NCBI GenBank assembly: GCA_032615215.1
Contig: CP128433.1
Span: 1,881,501 to 1,945,500 of the forward strand
Source: Microbulbifer sp. MKSA007
GTDB lineage: Bacteria > Pseudomonadota > Gammaproteobacteria > Pseudomonadales > Cellvibrionaceae
Length of the DNA: 64,000 nt
Reading direction: 5' to 3'
The position numbers and the translations under genes are program-made. The notes below the pieces were generated by a model that was given only the letters and a program-made list of their open reading frames with translations, was not told the origin of the DNA and did no database searches. Each line of letters begins with the position of its first letter. Position 1 is the stretch's first letter. This document shows, piece after piece, positions 17,502 to 25,988 of the stretch.

Positions 17502-18701
17502 TCAAATGATGCCGTACTTGGCAAGCTTGGCTATCTCAGCCCCGGAATAGCCAAGCTCAGCCAGAATATCCTTGGTGTCCTCTCCCAGGGTAGGTGCCCG
17601 CTTGAAATTAACCATCTCTCCATCGCAGCGAATTGACGGTGCCAGTATTTTAATATCCTTGCCGTGATCACCGGGTATTGTTTGGATGCGGTCGGTATCG
17701 GAAACAAAGGGGTTTGTTAGCGCCTGCTCAACATCATATACCGGGGCTGCCGGCACCTGACCAGCTAAAATTTTCAGCCATTCTGCAGTATCTTTTTTTG
17801 ACAGTATCTCATCTAAGATTTCAGTTAATTCCGATTGATTTTTTCTGCGTTCCCTGAAATTTACAAACTTGGGTGCGTCAACTAATTCTGGATGTTCAAT
17901 ACATTGACACAGGGCTTTCCAGAATTTTTCCTTATTGCACATCAGGTAAATCCAGTCGTCCTTTGTTTTATAAAGTTGACAAGGGCTCAGGGAAAAGTGT
18001 GCCGATCGCGGCACCCGCTTTTGGTTGTGCCCTGCATTTAATTGCCACATGGCCACATAACTTAAATTATATAAAGCGTTGTCAAAAAGACTGACATCAA
18101 TATCTCGACCCTTGCCAGTTTCCCTAGCACTAAGCACTCCGGAAACAACGGCCAGCGCGAGAGCTACTCCAGTGGATAAATCCACCAAGGACAAGCCACA
18201 CCGGGTGGGCGGACCGTCAGGGTCACCTGTTAATTTGAAATATCCTGCTTCCGCCTGCACGGGGTAATCATACCCTGGCCATTTGGCCCTTTCGCCATTC
18301 CGGCCGTAGGCCGTCAAGTGGGCGCAAACAATTTTGGGGTTCAGCTTTCCCAGTTGTTTGTAAGTAATACCCAGCTTGCCCGGTACGTCTCCCCGTAAGT
18401 TATCGGTCAGGGCATCTGCGCTAAGAATTAATTTGTGCAAAATTTCCTGCCCCTGGGGAGAGGAAAGGTTAAGGGATAAGCTGCGTTTGTTGTGATTGAA
18501 AGCCTGGAAAAAAAGGCTGCTATTATCCCCGGATTCACTTTCCAAGAAGTAAGGGCCTACGGTACGACCGACATCTCCGCCACGAGAGATATCTTCGATC
18601 TTAATGATTTCTGCTCCCAGATTTGCCAGATACAAAGTGCCAAAAGGGCCGGCACCATATTGTTCCACTGCCACAATCCGCAATCCTGAAAGAGGTAACA
18701 T
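17502..18701 (-). CDS. CaiB/BaiF (family III) CoA-transferase
   Basis: Family III CoA-transferases move CoA between carboxylic acids through an aspartyl-CoA intermediate. The 399-residue product begins with LSGLRIVAVEQYGAGPFGT and LGAEIIKIED, as the family does, and has the catalytic aspartate in LSLVDLSTGVA. The C-terminal part has the GFVSDTDRI-type substrate region (here NPFVSDTDRI) and the end signature ILAELGYSGAEI. ATG 18701 is used in place of 18746 because the family begins here. It is divergent from a CitE-like lyase gene 281 bases away, which with two MaoC-like genes suggests activation of a C5-dicarboxylate such as itaconate or mesaconate. Confidence 0.88.
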   Translation of the reverse strand: MLPLSGLRIVAVEQYGAGPFGTLYLANLGAEIIKIEDISRGGDVGRTVGPYFLESESGDNSSLFFQAFNHNKRSLSLNLSSPQGQEILHKLILSADALTDNLRGDVPGKLGITYKQLGKLNPKIVCAHLTAYGRNGERAKWPGYDYPVQAEAGYFKLTGDPDGPPTRCGLSLVDLSTGVALALAVVSGVLSARETGKGRDIDVSLFDNALYNLSYVAMWQLNAGHNQKRVPRSAHFSLSPCQLYKTKDDWIYLMCNKEKFWKALCQCIEHPELVDAPKFVNFRERRKNQSELTEILDEILSKKDTAEWLKILAGQVPAAPVYDVEQALTNPFVSDTDRIQTIPGDHGKDIKILAPSIRCDGEMVNFKRAPTLGEDTKDILAELGYSGAEIAKLAKYGII

Positions 18702-18982
18702 GTCGGAATATTCCACTAAATACAGATACGCCGTACCCCTCAGCATAGAGCAGGAGCTGTAAATTCGATGGGGTTGATTGGTAGATATTGAGAATAACTG
18801 GTCACTCGTATTTTGGTGATCTGGCCGCTAGGTAGAGCTCACGGAAGGTGGATGTCGCGATTTAATACAGAGTTGCTAGTCTTTTGGGTGAGCTACTGGA
18901 TTGGTTCTGAATCCGGTCGTTGAGAAGGGCACCGGGAATGGATATCCGGCAATCTGTCAATTTGTTGAAAGGGTGCCGCTAG

Positions 18983-19834
18983 ATGGGCAGTGTCATTAAC
19001 AGAAGCAAGTACTTTCGCAGTGTCCTGTTTGTTCCTGCGACCCGGCCGGATCGCTATGAAAAAGCAATGGCCAGCGGAGCCGATATTGCCTGTGTGGATT
19101 TGGAAAATGCCGTTTCCCTGGAAGATAAAGATACTGCAAGGGAGCAGGTGGTCAATTTCTTTACAGGAAAGGATATTGTTCCCACTCAGCGCGCGTTGAG
19201 AATCAACCAGCTCGACAGCGATTGCGGCATCAAGGATATGTTGATGCTGCTAGATCTGCCGCAACTGCCAGACGTTGTGATTCTTCCCAAGGTTCAATCA
19301 GCAGAAGAAGTGATTGGTTTTTGCCAGGTTATGGCCCCCTCCCATAAAACGATTCGAATAATAGCCCTGATTGAATCCCCAAAAGGTTTGGAGAATGCGT
19401 TGAGTATTGCCCAGGTAGAGGAGGTGGTTTGCCTGGCCTTTGGCGCGGCTGATTACAGTGCAACAGTGGGGTCAGATATGAGCTGGGATGCTCTTTTATA
19501 TGGCAGGGGGCGGCTGGTTCAGGCTGCCGCATTTGCAGGCATTGATGCTGTAGATGGCCCCTATTTGGAGCTGGATGATGAAAGAAGCCTAATTGAGGAA
19601 ACACAGAGGGTCTCCGCCCTGGGGTTTTCTGGAAAAATAGCCATCCATCCAAAGCAAATTAAACCGATTCACCAAGGATTGGCACCATCTAGTGAGGCGC
19701 TCTCTCATGCTCAGCGAGTACTGAAAGCTTATAAAGAGAATCATGGTGGAGTTCTTGTAGTTGATGGACAGATGGTGGATATGCCCGTGGTTGAGCGGGC
19801 GCTGAAAACTGTGGCGGCCTCGAAGGGATTGTGA
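18983..19834 (+). CDS. HpcH/HpaI (CitE-like) CoA-ester lyase
   Basis: This is a 283-residue TIM-barrel lyase of the CitE/malyl-CoA lyase group, which splits 3-hydroxy-acyl-CoA thioesters such as citramalyl-CoA or malyl-CoA. The family marks are RSVLFVPATRPDRYEKA, DLENAV (metal region), the glutamate in IALIESPKGL, and FGAADYSATVG. The length fits stand-alone CitE-like or citramalyl-CoA lyases rather than the longer malate synthase G-like forms. It leads a plus-strand group with two MaoC-like genes, and a CoA-transferase lies divergently upstream. In Pseudomonas itaconate catabolism the three activities are Ict, Ich and Ccl. Confidence 0.87.
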   Translation: MGSVINRSKYFRSVLFVPATRPDRYEKAMASGADIACVDLENAVSLEDKDTAREQVVNFFTGKDIVPTQRALRINQLDSDCGIKDMLMLLDLPQLPDVVILPKVQSAEEVIGFCQVMAPSHKTIRIIALIESPKGLENALSIAQVEEVVCLAFGAADYSATVGSDMSWDALLYGRGRLVQAAAFAGIDAVDGPYLELDDERSLIEETQRVSALGFSGKIAIHPKQIKPIHQGLAPSSEALSHAQRVLKAYKENHGGVLVVDGQMVDMPVVERALKTVAASKGL

Positions 19835-19890
19835 CCGTACTATAGCAGAGCCAAACTCACCGGAGCCTTACGGTAAGGCAAGAGGTTTCT

Positions 19891-20418
19891 ATGCCCCGCT
19901 ATCATTTTCCTGCGTATATAAAGACCGGTAAAAATCGCTATCGAGAGCGTTACGGTCTCGATTTTGAAGACTTTAAGGTAGGGCAGGTTTTTCATCATAG
20001 GCCCGGCGTTACCATTAGCCAGCACGATAATAAGGAAGAGTGCATCAAGACCTTAAATCAAGCCATGCTGCATTTTGATGAGTGTTACACCGCCCAAACT
20101 GAATTCGGTAAGCCGTTAATTGATACTACTTTAGCGGTTCAACAGCTAATGGGCTTGATCTGGAAGACCTACAATCGACGGAAAAAAATTGTTGGTTGGA
20201 GAAAAATTTCCATGGTGGCACCAGCTTATGGCGGTGATACCTTGTATTCTGAGAGTAAGGTTCTCGAAGTCCAGGCAGGTAGTGAGTATGACGACGCGGG
20301 GCTGGTAGAAATTGTTATATATGGAAAGAATCAAGACAAGAAGACTATTTGCGAAATACAGTGTGACATGTTGATCTTCAAACGCAATCACCTGCCTTTC
20401 TCTGCGAACGGCTACTAA
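19891..20418 (+). CDS. MaoC-like hot-dog hydratase, copy 1
   Basis: The 175-residue protein has a single hot-dog domain similar to mesaconyl-CoA hydratases: GLDFEDFKVGQVFHHRPG at the start, the central long helix, and YGGDTLYSESKVLEVQ at the strand that lines the active site. The canonical GDxNPxHxD dehydratase motif of MaoC is not visible. It starts 56 bases after the CitE-like gene and shares plan and its closing GY with the next gene, so the two arose by duplication. It may hydrate or dehydrate a C4 or C5 CoA ester, alone or as a heteromer with its neighbour. Confidence 0.75.
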   Translation: MPRYHFPAYIKTGKNRYRERYGLDFEDFKVGQVFHHRPGVTISQHDNKEECIKTLNQAMLHFDECYTAQTEFGKPLIDTTLAVQQLMGLIWKTYNRRKKIVGWRKISMVAPAYGGDTLYSESKVLEVQAGSEYDDAGLVEIVIYGKNQDKKTICEIQCDMLIFKRNHLPFSANGY

Positions 20419-20439
20419 ATTTCCATTTTCCATATTTAG

Positions 20440-20967
20440 GTGACCTCAATGAAAGAGTCATTTAATTTTTTGCGGGAAGTAGAAGATAACGTTTATATAG
20501 AAACGGTCGGAATAGACTTTGAAGATTTTGAAGTGGGGCAAATATTCGAGCATCGTCCAGGTCGAACCTTCACTGAAGCTAGCTGTGTCGACTATGCACT
20601 TCGCTCATTCGATCTCAGCCCGTTTATCACTGATAAGGTATATGCGCGTCGAGTTTATGGTGATAGGCAACGAGTATTGGAGACATTTGTTTTAAGCGCA
20701 ATGGCGCATACAACTAGGACGTTTGGAAAGGTTGTAGCCAACTTGGAGATGAGTGACTGTGAGTTGCAGCCAGTTTATGTGGGAGATACTTTATACTTCG
20801 AATCTGAGATACTTTCCAAAAGGGAGTCAAAATCAAGGCCTGAACAGGGGTTGCTTAGCATATATTCCCGCGCTCAAAATCAACATGGTGAATGGGTTTG
20901 CGCCTACAAGCGAACGTTACTTGTTTATCGTAAGAACTTTGGTCCCTATAAGGCTGCTGGATACTGA
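20440..20967 (+). CDS. MaoC-like hot-dog hydratase, copy 2
   Basis: The 175-residue paralogue of the preceding gene has the same order of blocks: GIDFEDFEVGQIFEHRPGRT, FGKVVANLEMSDCEL, PVYVGDTLYFESEILSKRES and a C-terminal KRTLLVYRKN. It resembles mesaconyl-CoA/itaconyl-CoA hydratases more closely than copy 1, because the segment near residues 85-110 keeps the FGK-AN pattern. The frame opens at 20440 and a second ATG three codons later is possible. The tandem copies suggest two sequential hydration steps or two subunits. Confidence 0.77.
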   Translation: MTSMKESFNFLREVEDNVYIETVGIDFEDFEVGQIFEHRPGRTFTEASCVDYALRSFDLSPFITDKVYARRVYGDRQRVLETFVLSAMAHTTRTFGKVVANLEMSDCELQPVYVGDTLYFESEILSKRESKSRPEQGLLSIYSRAQNQHGEWVCAYKRTLLVYRKNFGPYKAAGY

Positions 20968-21401
20968 TTTCGCAGCCTAGCCAATGGCTTCTTTTTCCTA
21001 CTCTGGATTGTCGAGAGTGGTATAGCGCAAGTAGTAAAATTCAAGAGGTCCTCCAGTATAGCGATGGATCGAAAAGAGCATTCTAATATCTCCCTGCTTT
21101 AACTATTTTAAATGTAGCCTGTACCGTCTCCGCCTGTTGCTAATACCTCGGGGGGATGGTTACATCCATTGTAAAATGTGTGTAACTGGATTGACTTATA
21201 CAGATTTGCATATATCGTAAAAACGAGGAGAATGTTGATATATTGTGCGGCTGCAAGGTGTCTTTAGGGGTACCTTTGTACAGTGTGACAAATAGCTTCT
21301 TTGTATACCCTTAAAGATAAATATCTTAATTCAGTAGGTAGTAATAGAACGCTTGTAGAAACAGACATAGGGAATTAAGCAGTTACTCAGAGATACTGTG
21401 A
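20968..21401. other. intergenic, nothing recognised
   Basis: Spacer that marks a shift to AT-rich sequence downstream. I see no gene, terminator or repeat. Confidence 0.35.
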
Positions 21402-21593
21402 ATGTCAGTTGACACATTTGTCATGACTAGTGATGAGTGCTTACCGTCTGTAGATAGTGAAAGCAAGAAAGCCACGTGTAAGATTTTCAAATTGATAAAA
21501 GAGCACAGGGTAGTTTACCCTGATATTTATTCAAATGAAGATGAATTAGATAAATATGCATATGAAGTACTACAGATCAGAAGTTCCTGTTAA
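21402..21593 (+). CDS. small hypothetical protein, 63 residues
   Basis: A short acidic protein that begins at ATG 21402. It is soluble and predicted helical (SKKATCKIFKLIKEHRVVYP, then DELDKYAYEVLQI). No family is recognised, and the ribosome binding site is not clear. The composition is plausible for a real protein. Confidence 0.35.
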   Translation: MSVDTFVMTSDECLPSVDSESKKATCKIFKLIKEHRVVYPDIYSNEDELDKYAYEVLQIRSSC

Positions 21594-21683
21594 GCAGAAT
21601 GCATCTGGTAAGTACTAACGCTATTATGCTTTCTTGGGGGCAGCGCTTCGAGCCTCCCCATGAGTGATTGGCATTAAGTGACT

Positions 21684-21962
21684 ATGGTAGATAGATCGAT
21701 ATTATTGAAAGAACTTAGAATTTCCTGTGATCCAGATTTTGGCATGTGTTTAGAGCTTTTCAGTTGGGATCATCTCGATTATATCGAGGATATTTTAGCT
21801 GAGTACTTCGATATTGAGTATGAGTTCAAAATACAAGATTCGGAGAACTCTAGGTACGCGCTCTTATTTGGCAATAGTGTTGAAGAGAGTATCCTGGAAA
21901 ATGCCTTATTGGCTATAAATCGCTACCATGCGTATTCTCGGCAACTTTACGTCACAATGTAG
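21684..21962 (+). CDS. hypothetical protein, about 92 residues
   Basis: A small acidic protein with alternating hydrophobic and charged residues (CLELFSWDHLDYIEDILAEYFDIEYEF) suggesting an alpha/beta fold. A GTG at 21678 is an alternative start two codons upstream. No family is recognised. It lies between another small ORF and a DUF998-type membrane protein. Confidence 0.45.
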   Translation: MVDRSILLKELRISCDPDFGMCLELFSWDHLDYIEDILAEYFDIEYEFKIQDSENSRYALLFGNSVEESILENALLAINRYHAYSRQLYVTM

Positions 21963-22081
21963 GGTGTTACTTGATAAGCTGATGCCGTGTTTTTCGATCA
22001 CATGAGCCTGCATTGGGCAGTCAGGTAGCGCTGGCTTGTTTGAGATGTGGATGTTAATTTTTCTACAAGATGGAGTGAGTT

Positions 22082-22693
22082 TTGGGTAATCGGGATTTGA
22101 TATTCATTAGGCAGGCAATGCTGATACCTGTGTTTGCACTGTATAATATTTTCTTGGGGTTGTTTTTGCCTGGCTATAGTATTGTGACTCAGCATATTAG
22201 TGAGTTAGCATTGGAATCACCTTTCTTTCCATATTCACATAGACTTACAGATATATTGATTGGTCTTTCTATGTGTATATTTTCTCTGCCTTGTTTGTCA
22301 CTCGCAAAGGCTAAATTTACTTTTTTAACGATGTTTGCATTTGGTGTAACATGGATTTTTGCGGGGCTCTTTATTATGAATAGCCCATTACATGATGTAT
22401 ATGGGCTAACAAGTATCTTAATAGTTGTTCCTGTTATATTTGCTTTAGAGATGCGCAATTATTATATCTCAAAGAAATTCCAGGATTTATGCGTACTTGT
22501 AACCTTGATTCACGTTGTTTTCTTTTGGTTCTTTAGTTATGGATATATGCCTGTTGAATACAAAGGAGTGACACAAAGGATTTGGGTGGCAGTTACTTTG
22601 ATATGGTATGGACTGGCAGCTTATCAGCTTTCATCGTCGGCCAAAAAGAAGGTGCATGAACAAGTTGCGTCATATTCTATGCCTGTTACGTAA
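22082..22693 (+). CDS. DUF998-like integral membrane protein
   Basis: The 203-residue product has six membrane segments and the DUF998 opening, in which a first helix is followed by a conserved ISELAL.SP-type loop (here QHISELALESPFFPY). Function of the family is unknown. It starts with TTG at 22082 behind GGAGTGAG; ATG 22118 is the alternative. Base composition is AT-rich like its neighbours. Confidence 0.65.
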   Translation: MGNRDLIFIRQAMLIPVFALYNIFLGLFLPGYSIVTQHISELALESPFFPYSHRLTDILIGLSMCIFSLPCLSLAKAKFTFLTMFAFGVTWIFAGLFIMNSPLHDVYGLTSILIVVPVIFALEMRNYYISKKFQDLCVLVTLIHVVFFWFFSYGYMPVEYKGVTQRIWVAVTLIWYGLAAYQLSSSAKKKVHEQVASYSMPVT

Positions 22694-22848
22694 TGCGTTA
22701 AGGTATCAAATCAGATGAATCAAGAATCGTAGGAATTTACTCAAAAAGTAATCTACTTGTGGGAGACAGAAAGAGTGTCAATTTAAAGAAAAAATTTCAA
22801 TATAACAAAGCTGGGAAAATAGTTTAAAAAATTTAGAGAGAGCAAAAT

Positions 22849-23355
22849 TTGGATATTCAGATACGCAAAGAGAGTAAAAGAGATATTGAGCCAATCCACA
22901 GAGTCACTACCTTGGCTTTTCGGGAGGCTCCGTATACTGATCACTCTGAGCAGTTTATCGTGAAGGCCCTTCGCCAAGCTGACGCATTATTTATATCAAA
23001 GGTGGCTGAAGTGGATGAAGAAATTATAGGCCACATTGCCATTTCTCCAGTTGTTATTTCTGATGGCTCAGCCAACTGGTTCGGGCTCGGGCCGATTTCA
23101 GTACTACCTGAGTATCAGAACAGAGGAGTTGGCTCAAAGCTTGTTCGGAGCGCCCTGGTTGACCTCAAAGAACAAGGTGCGGCAGACTGCGTTGTGCTGG
23201 GGGAGCCTGCTTATTACGGGCGTTTTGGCTTCAAAGTTGTCGAAGGGCTGATTTTACCCGATGTACCCGTAGAGTACTTCCAGGCACTGTCGTTTGATGA
23301 CGATTTTCCAAGTGGAGAGGTTGTATATCACAGAGCATTCTCGGCACGAGCTTAA
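22849..23355 (+). CDS. GNAT N-acetyltransferase (YhbS-like)
   Basis: The 168-residue acetyltransferase carries the acetyl-CoA motif LPEYQNRGVGSKLV (Q/RxxGxG/A) and the C-terminal CVVLGEPAYYGRFGF block typical of YhbS-like proteins, where a tyrosine-rich loop precedes GF. The likely start is the TTG at 22849 behind AGAGAG. The substrate is not known. It is the first of three acetyltransferases in 3 kb. Confidence 0.85.
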   Translation: MDIQIRKESKRDIEPIHRVTTLAFREAPYTDHSEQFIVKALRQADALFISKVAEVDEEIIGHIAISPVVISDGSANWFGLGPISVLPEYQNRGVGSKLVRSALVDLKEQGAADCVVLGEPAYYGRFGFKVVEGLILPDVPVEYFQALSFDDDFPSGEVVYHRAFSARA

Positions 23356-23627
23356 CTGTCAGCTGCACTACGATGGACCTTCCACCGTTTTACAGATAGA
23401 AAAGGGCGGATGAGTAAAATTCTATTTTTTATAGGCGTGATAATGAATATATGAGAAAATATGAAAAGAGTTAGATCTATCATTAAGCACCAGTAAGCAT
23501 AGCAAAAAGACTATATGGATATAGTGGATAGCTCGCTTCTCCCAAAAGGGGTGCTTGTATGAATTATAGTACGCATAAATTTCAAGTTTTATTGCAATAT
23601 CAATTATAAAAATTTTATGGAGAAAAA

Positions 23628-24626
23628 GTGGCTGAACTTCCCTCTAATATTTATTTGAAACTGCCGAAGTCGATTGAGGTTCAAGATTTCTTGTCATTAT
23701 TGGATAGTGAGTCTGAATCAGACTTTGTAAACGCTGCCACTATATTAAGCCCGGAACACGGACTCGAACTTGCGAAGAAATTACTAGAGCAGCTTAGTGA
23801 CTTTTTTGAAGTTCGTCCGGAGAGTTTTAAAAAGTACGGCTCCGTAATCGGTATTCGATACGTTCTAGGTATGCAAGCGGAGCAGATACTTGATGAGCTA
23901 TTGTTATTTTATGGACAGCTAGTTAACCCCATTGATCTTAGGGCATATATATCGGGTGATGATTCGTGGGAGATTTTTTACAGGGTTGAAGGTGGTAAAT
24001 TAATAAAAGAGCATTGCCAGGCCGATGAATCTGAAGTTACGGAGTTGATTCAAACTGTGTATGCTTGGTGGCATCAGGGGCTACCCAAGTCAATTTTTGA
24101 AGGCCAATTAATTGATTCCCGTACCGAAGTACCAAAACCAATTAAGCCCGTAAAAATCATAACGAAAACAAAAATAAAAGTGCCGGATGACTACTTTTGG
24201 GAAATGATATTTTTCAATATGATCCCGGGAAAGAATGAAACACCCCATAATGATGATATTCATTCTTATTGGAGCTATTCCTGGGAGGGAACCGATGATC
24301 GGTACCAACAGGTTATGTGTGCATTTAAGCGATTACGGACTGCTTATGTTCGGTGCGGTGTAGATTTTAAGAGGCATGAAGGTTCAGGTTGTGACATAAC
24401 CTATAATTTTAGTGAAAGTTCAAATAACAGTAGTTATGCACTCACTTATGCTTTGTTTAGTGCGCTTATTGGAGCTGAGGTTAAACAATTTGTTACGATG
24501 CATCCAGATTTTGAGAAGCATTATATTTGTACAGGTGGGGTCGTGACTGTGGAGGTGCGCCAGAACAAGAAGGTTATCTCTACAGAAATTCATAATGTTA
24601 AGAGTATACTCTTGGATGGTGATTAG
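23628..24626 (+). CDS. hypothetical protein, 332 residues
   Basis: The protein has no recognised family. Residues 1-160 look helical and acidic (for example HGLELAKKLLEQLSDFF). A linker rich in Lys and Pro (about residues 165-185) follows. Residues 190-332 form a second domain with strands and aromatic residues (WSYSWEGTDDRYQQV, CGVDFKRHEGSGCDITYNF, CTGGVVTVEVRQNKKV). No signal peptide or membrane helix is present. It starts with GTG at 23628 behind GGAG. The two-domain soluble plan in an accessory region would fit an effector, immunity or regulatory role, but that is only a guess. Confidence 0.6.
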   Translation: MAELPSNIYLKLPKSIEVQDFLSLLDSESESDFVNAATILSPEHGLELAKKLLEQLSDFFEVRPESFKKYGSVIGIRYVLGMQAEQILDELLLFYGQLVNPIDLRAYISGDDSWEIFYRVEGGKLIKEHCQADESEVTELIQTVYAWWHQGLPKSIFEGQLIDSRTEVPKPIKPVKIITKTKIKVPDDYFWEMIFFNMIPGKNETPHNDDIHSYWSYSWEGTDDRYQQVMCAFKRLRTAYVRCGVDFKRHEGSGCDITYNFSESSNNSSYALTYALFSALIGAEVKQFVTMHPDFEKHYICTGGVVTVEVRQNKKVISTEIHNVKSILLDGD

Positions 24627-24681
24627 TTTAAATGATTAATAAATTGGTTAAATTGATATTAAGTGGTGCGAGAATCGGTCC

Positions 24682-25170
24682 ATGAGTATAGAAATTAGAC
24701 ATAGTAGAAAAGAAGATATTCCTGAAATTAAAGATATATATGCTCAGTCTTCCTGCTATGCAGGAACACTCCAAGTCCCATACCCTTCAATAGATAAATG
24801 GGAGAAGTTTCTGGGGGATATCCCCGATAACTTTTATAGCATTGTAGCTGTCCTGGATGGGATGATTGTCGGTCAAATTGGAATGGAGGTGTTCTCGAAT
24901 CCAAGGCGAAAGCATGTCTCAAATATAGGTATGGCAGTAAGTGAAGAACATCAAAATAGTGGGGTTGGCTCAAAGCTTTTGGAGGCGATGCTCAACCTAT
25001 CTATTAACTGGCTTGCCGTTCGCCGTATAGAGTTAGAGGTTTATACTGATAATGAACAGGCTATAGGTCTATATAAGAAGTATGGATTTGAGGTCGAAGG
25101 CACTGCAAAAAATTATGCATTTCGAAATGGTGAATATGCTGATGTCTATTTGATGGCTAAGGTGATTTAG
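24682..25170 (+). CDS. yhhY: GNAT N-acetyltransferase, YhhY/AaaT-like
   Basis: This 162-residue acetyltransferase matches E. coli YhhY (AaaT, an L-amino-acid N-acetyltransferase) along its length: TLQVPYPS near residue 31, NPRRKHVSNIGMAV, the CoA loop QNSGVGSKLL and the end YKKYGFEVEGTAKNYAFRNGEY. The match is by memory of the family. It starts 55 bases after the unknown 332-residue gene. Confidence 0.85.
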   Translation: MSIEIRHSRKEDIPEIKDIYAQSSCYAGTLQVPYPSIDKWEKFLGDIPDNFYSIVAVLDGMIVGQIGMEVFSNPRRKHVSNIGMAVSEEHQNSGVGSKLLEAMLNLSINWLAVRRIELEVYTDNEQAIGLYKKYGFEVEGTAKNYAFRNGEYADVYLMAKVI

Positions 25171-25308
25171 CTCAATATAACTTAGTGATTGAAGGCTATA
25201 TACTAGGAAAAATAAGGTTGCTATAACTGTTGATACGTATGCCCTCTAGTACCTGTGAGAGGAGGGACACCTTTATTTTGGTTTATGAACATGGAGTCTT
25301 GGTCAAGG

Positions 25309-25800
25309 ATGTCTGAAATTAATATTCGCTCTGCGAATGAGCGGGATCTAGCTAGGTGCTTTGAGATTGAATCTGTATCTTATACTGGTAACGAGGCAGC
25401 AACAAAAGAAAAGATTCTAAAGCGAATTTTGACTTACCCCGAAGGTTTTCTTGTTATAGAGAATAATAAGGAAGTTATAGGTTTTATTAATTCAGGAGCA
25501 ACTCACGACGTAGAGTTATCTAACGAAGAGTTTAAAGAGCTGGTGGGGCATGATTCGAATGGAGAAAACATTGTTATTATGTCACTGGTGGTTCACCCTA
25601 ATTATCAAGGTAAGGGTATGGCAAATAAGCTATTGAACAGCTTTATTAGCTCTATGAGTGAGCTAGGGAAAAAGAGAATTTATCTGATATGTCAGGATGA
25701 GCTTGTTGGTATGTATGCTAAATATGGATTTATTCATCAAGGTAAATCTGATTCTACTCATGGTGGCTTGAGTTGGCATGAGATGTTTCTTACGCTCTAA
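25309..25800 (+). CDS. GNAT N-acetyltransferase
   Basis: The product has the CoA-binding loop HPNYQGKGMANKLL after the MSLVV strand, and a C-terminal YAKYGFIHQGKS segment. The pattern FEIESVSYTGNEAAT near the N terminus recalls arylalkylamine-type acetyltransferases. The start is uncertain: ATG 25309 is used because the conserved domain begins there, and AAGG is directly upstream; the open frame runs up to 25255. It is the third acetyltransferase of the group. Confidence 0.8.
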   Translation: MSEINIRSANERDLARCFEIESVSYTGNEAATKEKILKRILTYPEGFLVIENNKEVIGFINSGATHDVELSNEEFKELVGHDSNGENIVIMSLVVHPNYQGKGMANKLLNSFISSMSELGKKRIYLICQDELVGMYAKYGFIHQGKSDSTHGGLSWHEMFLTL

Positions 25801-25988
25801 AGTAAATAAATTTAACATCGTTGTGTTTTCTTATTTTCTTTCTGGGATCGTTGTGAATTCAGACCATATCTATTGGAATGAATTGCTTGCAAATAGAATC
25901 TGCACCAAAAACTGAAGAAGTTGGCACTGTTTTGCCAGTGCCGCTATAACTTCAGGGGATCGGTAACTTAAATATGTCTGAAGTACTA

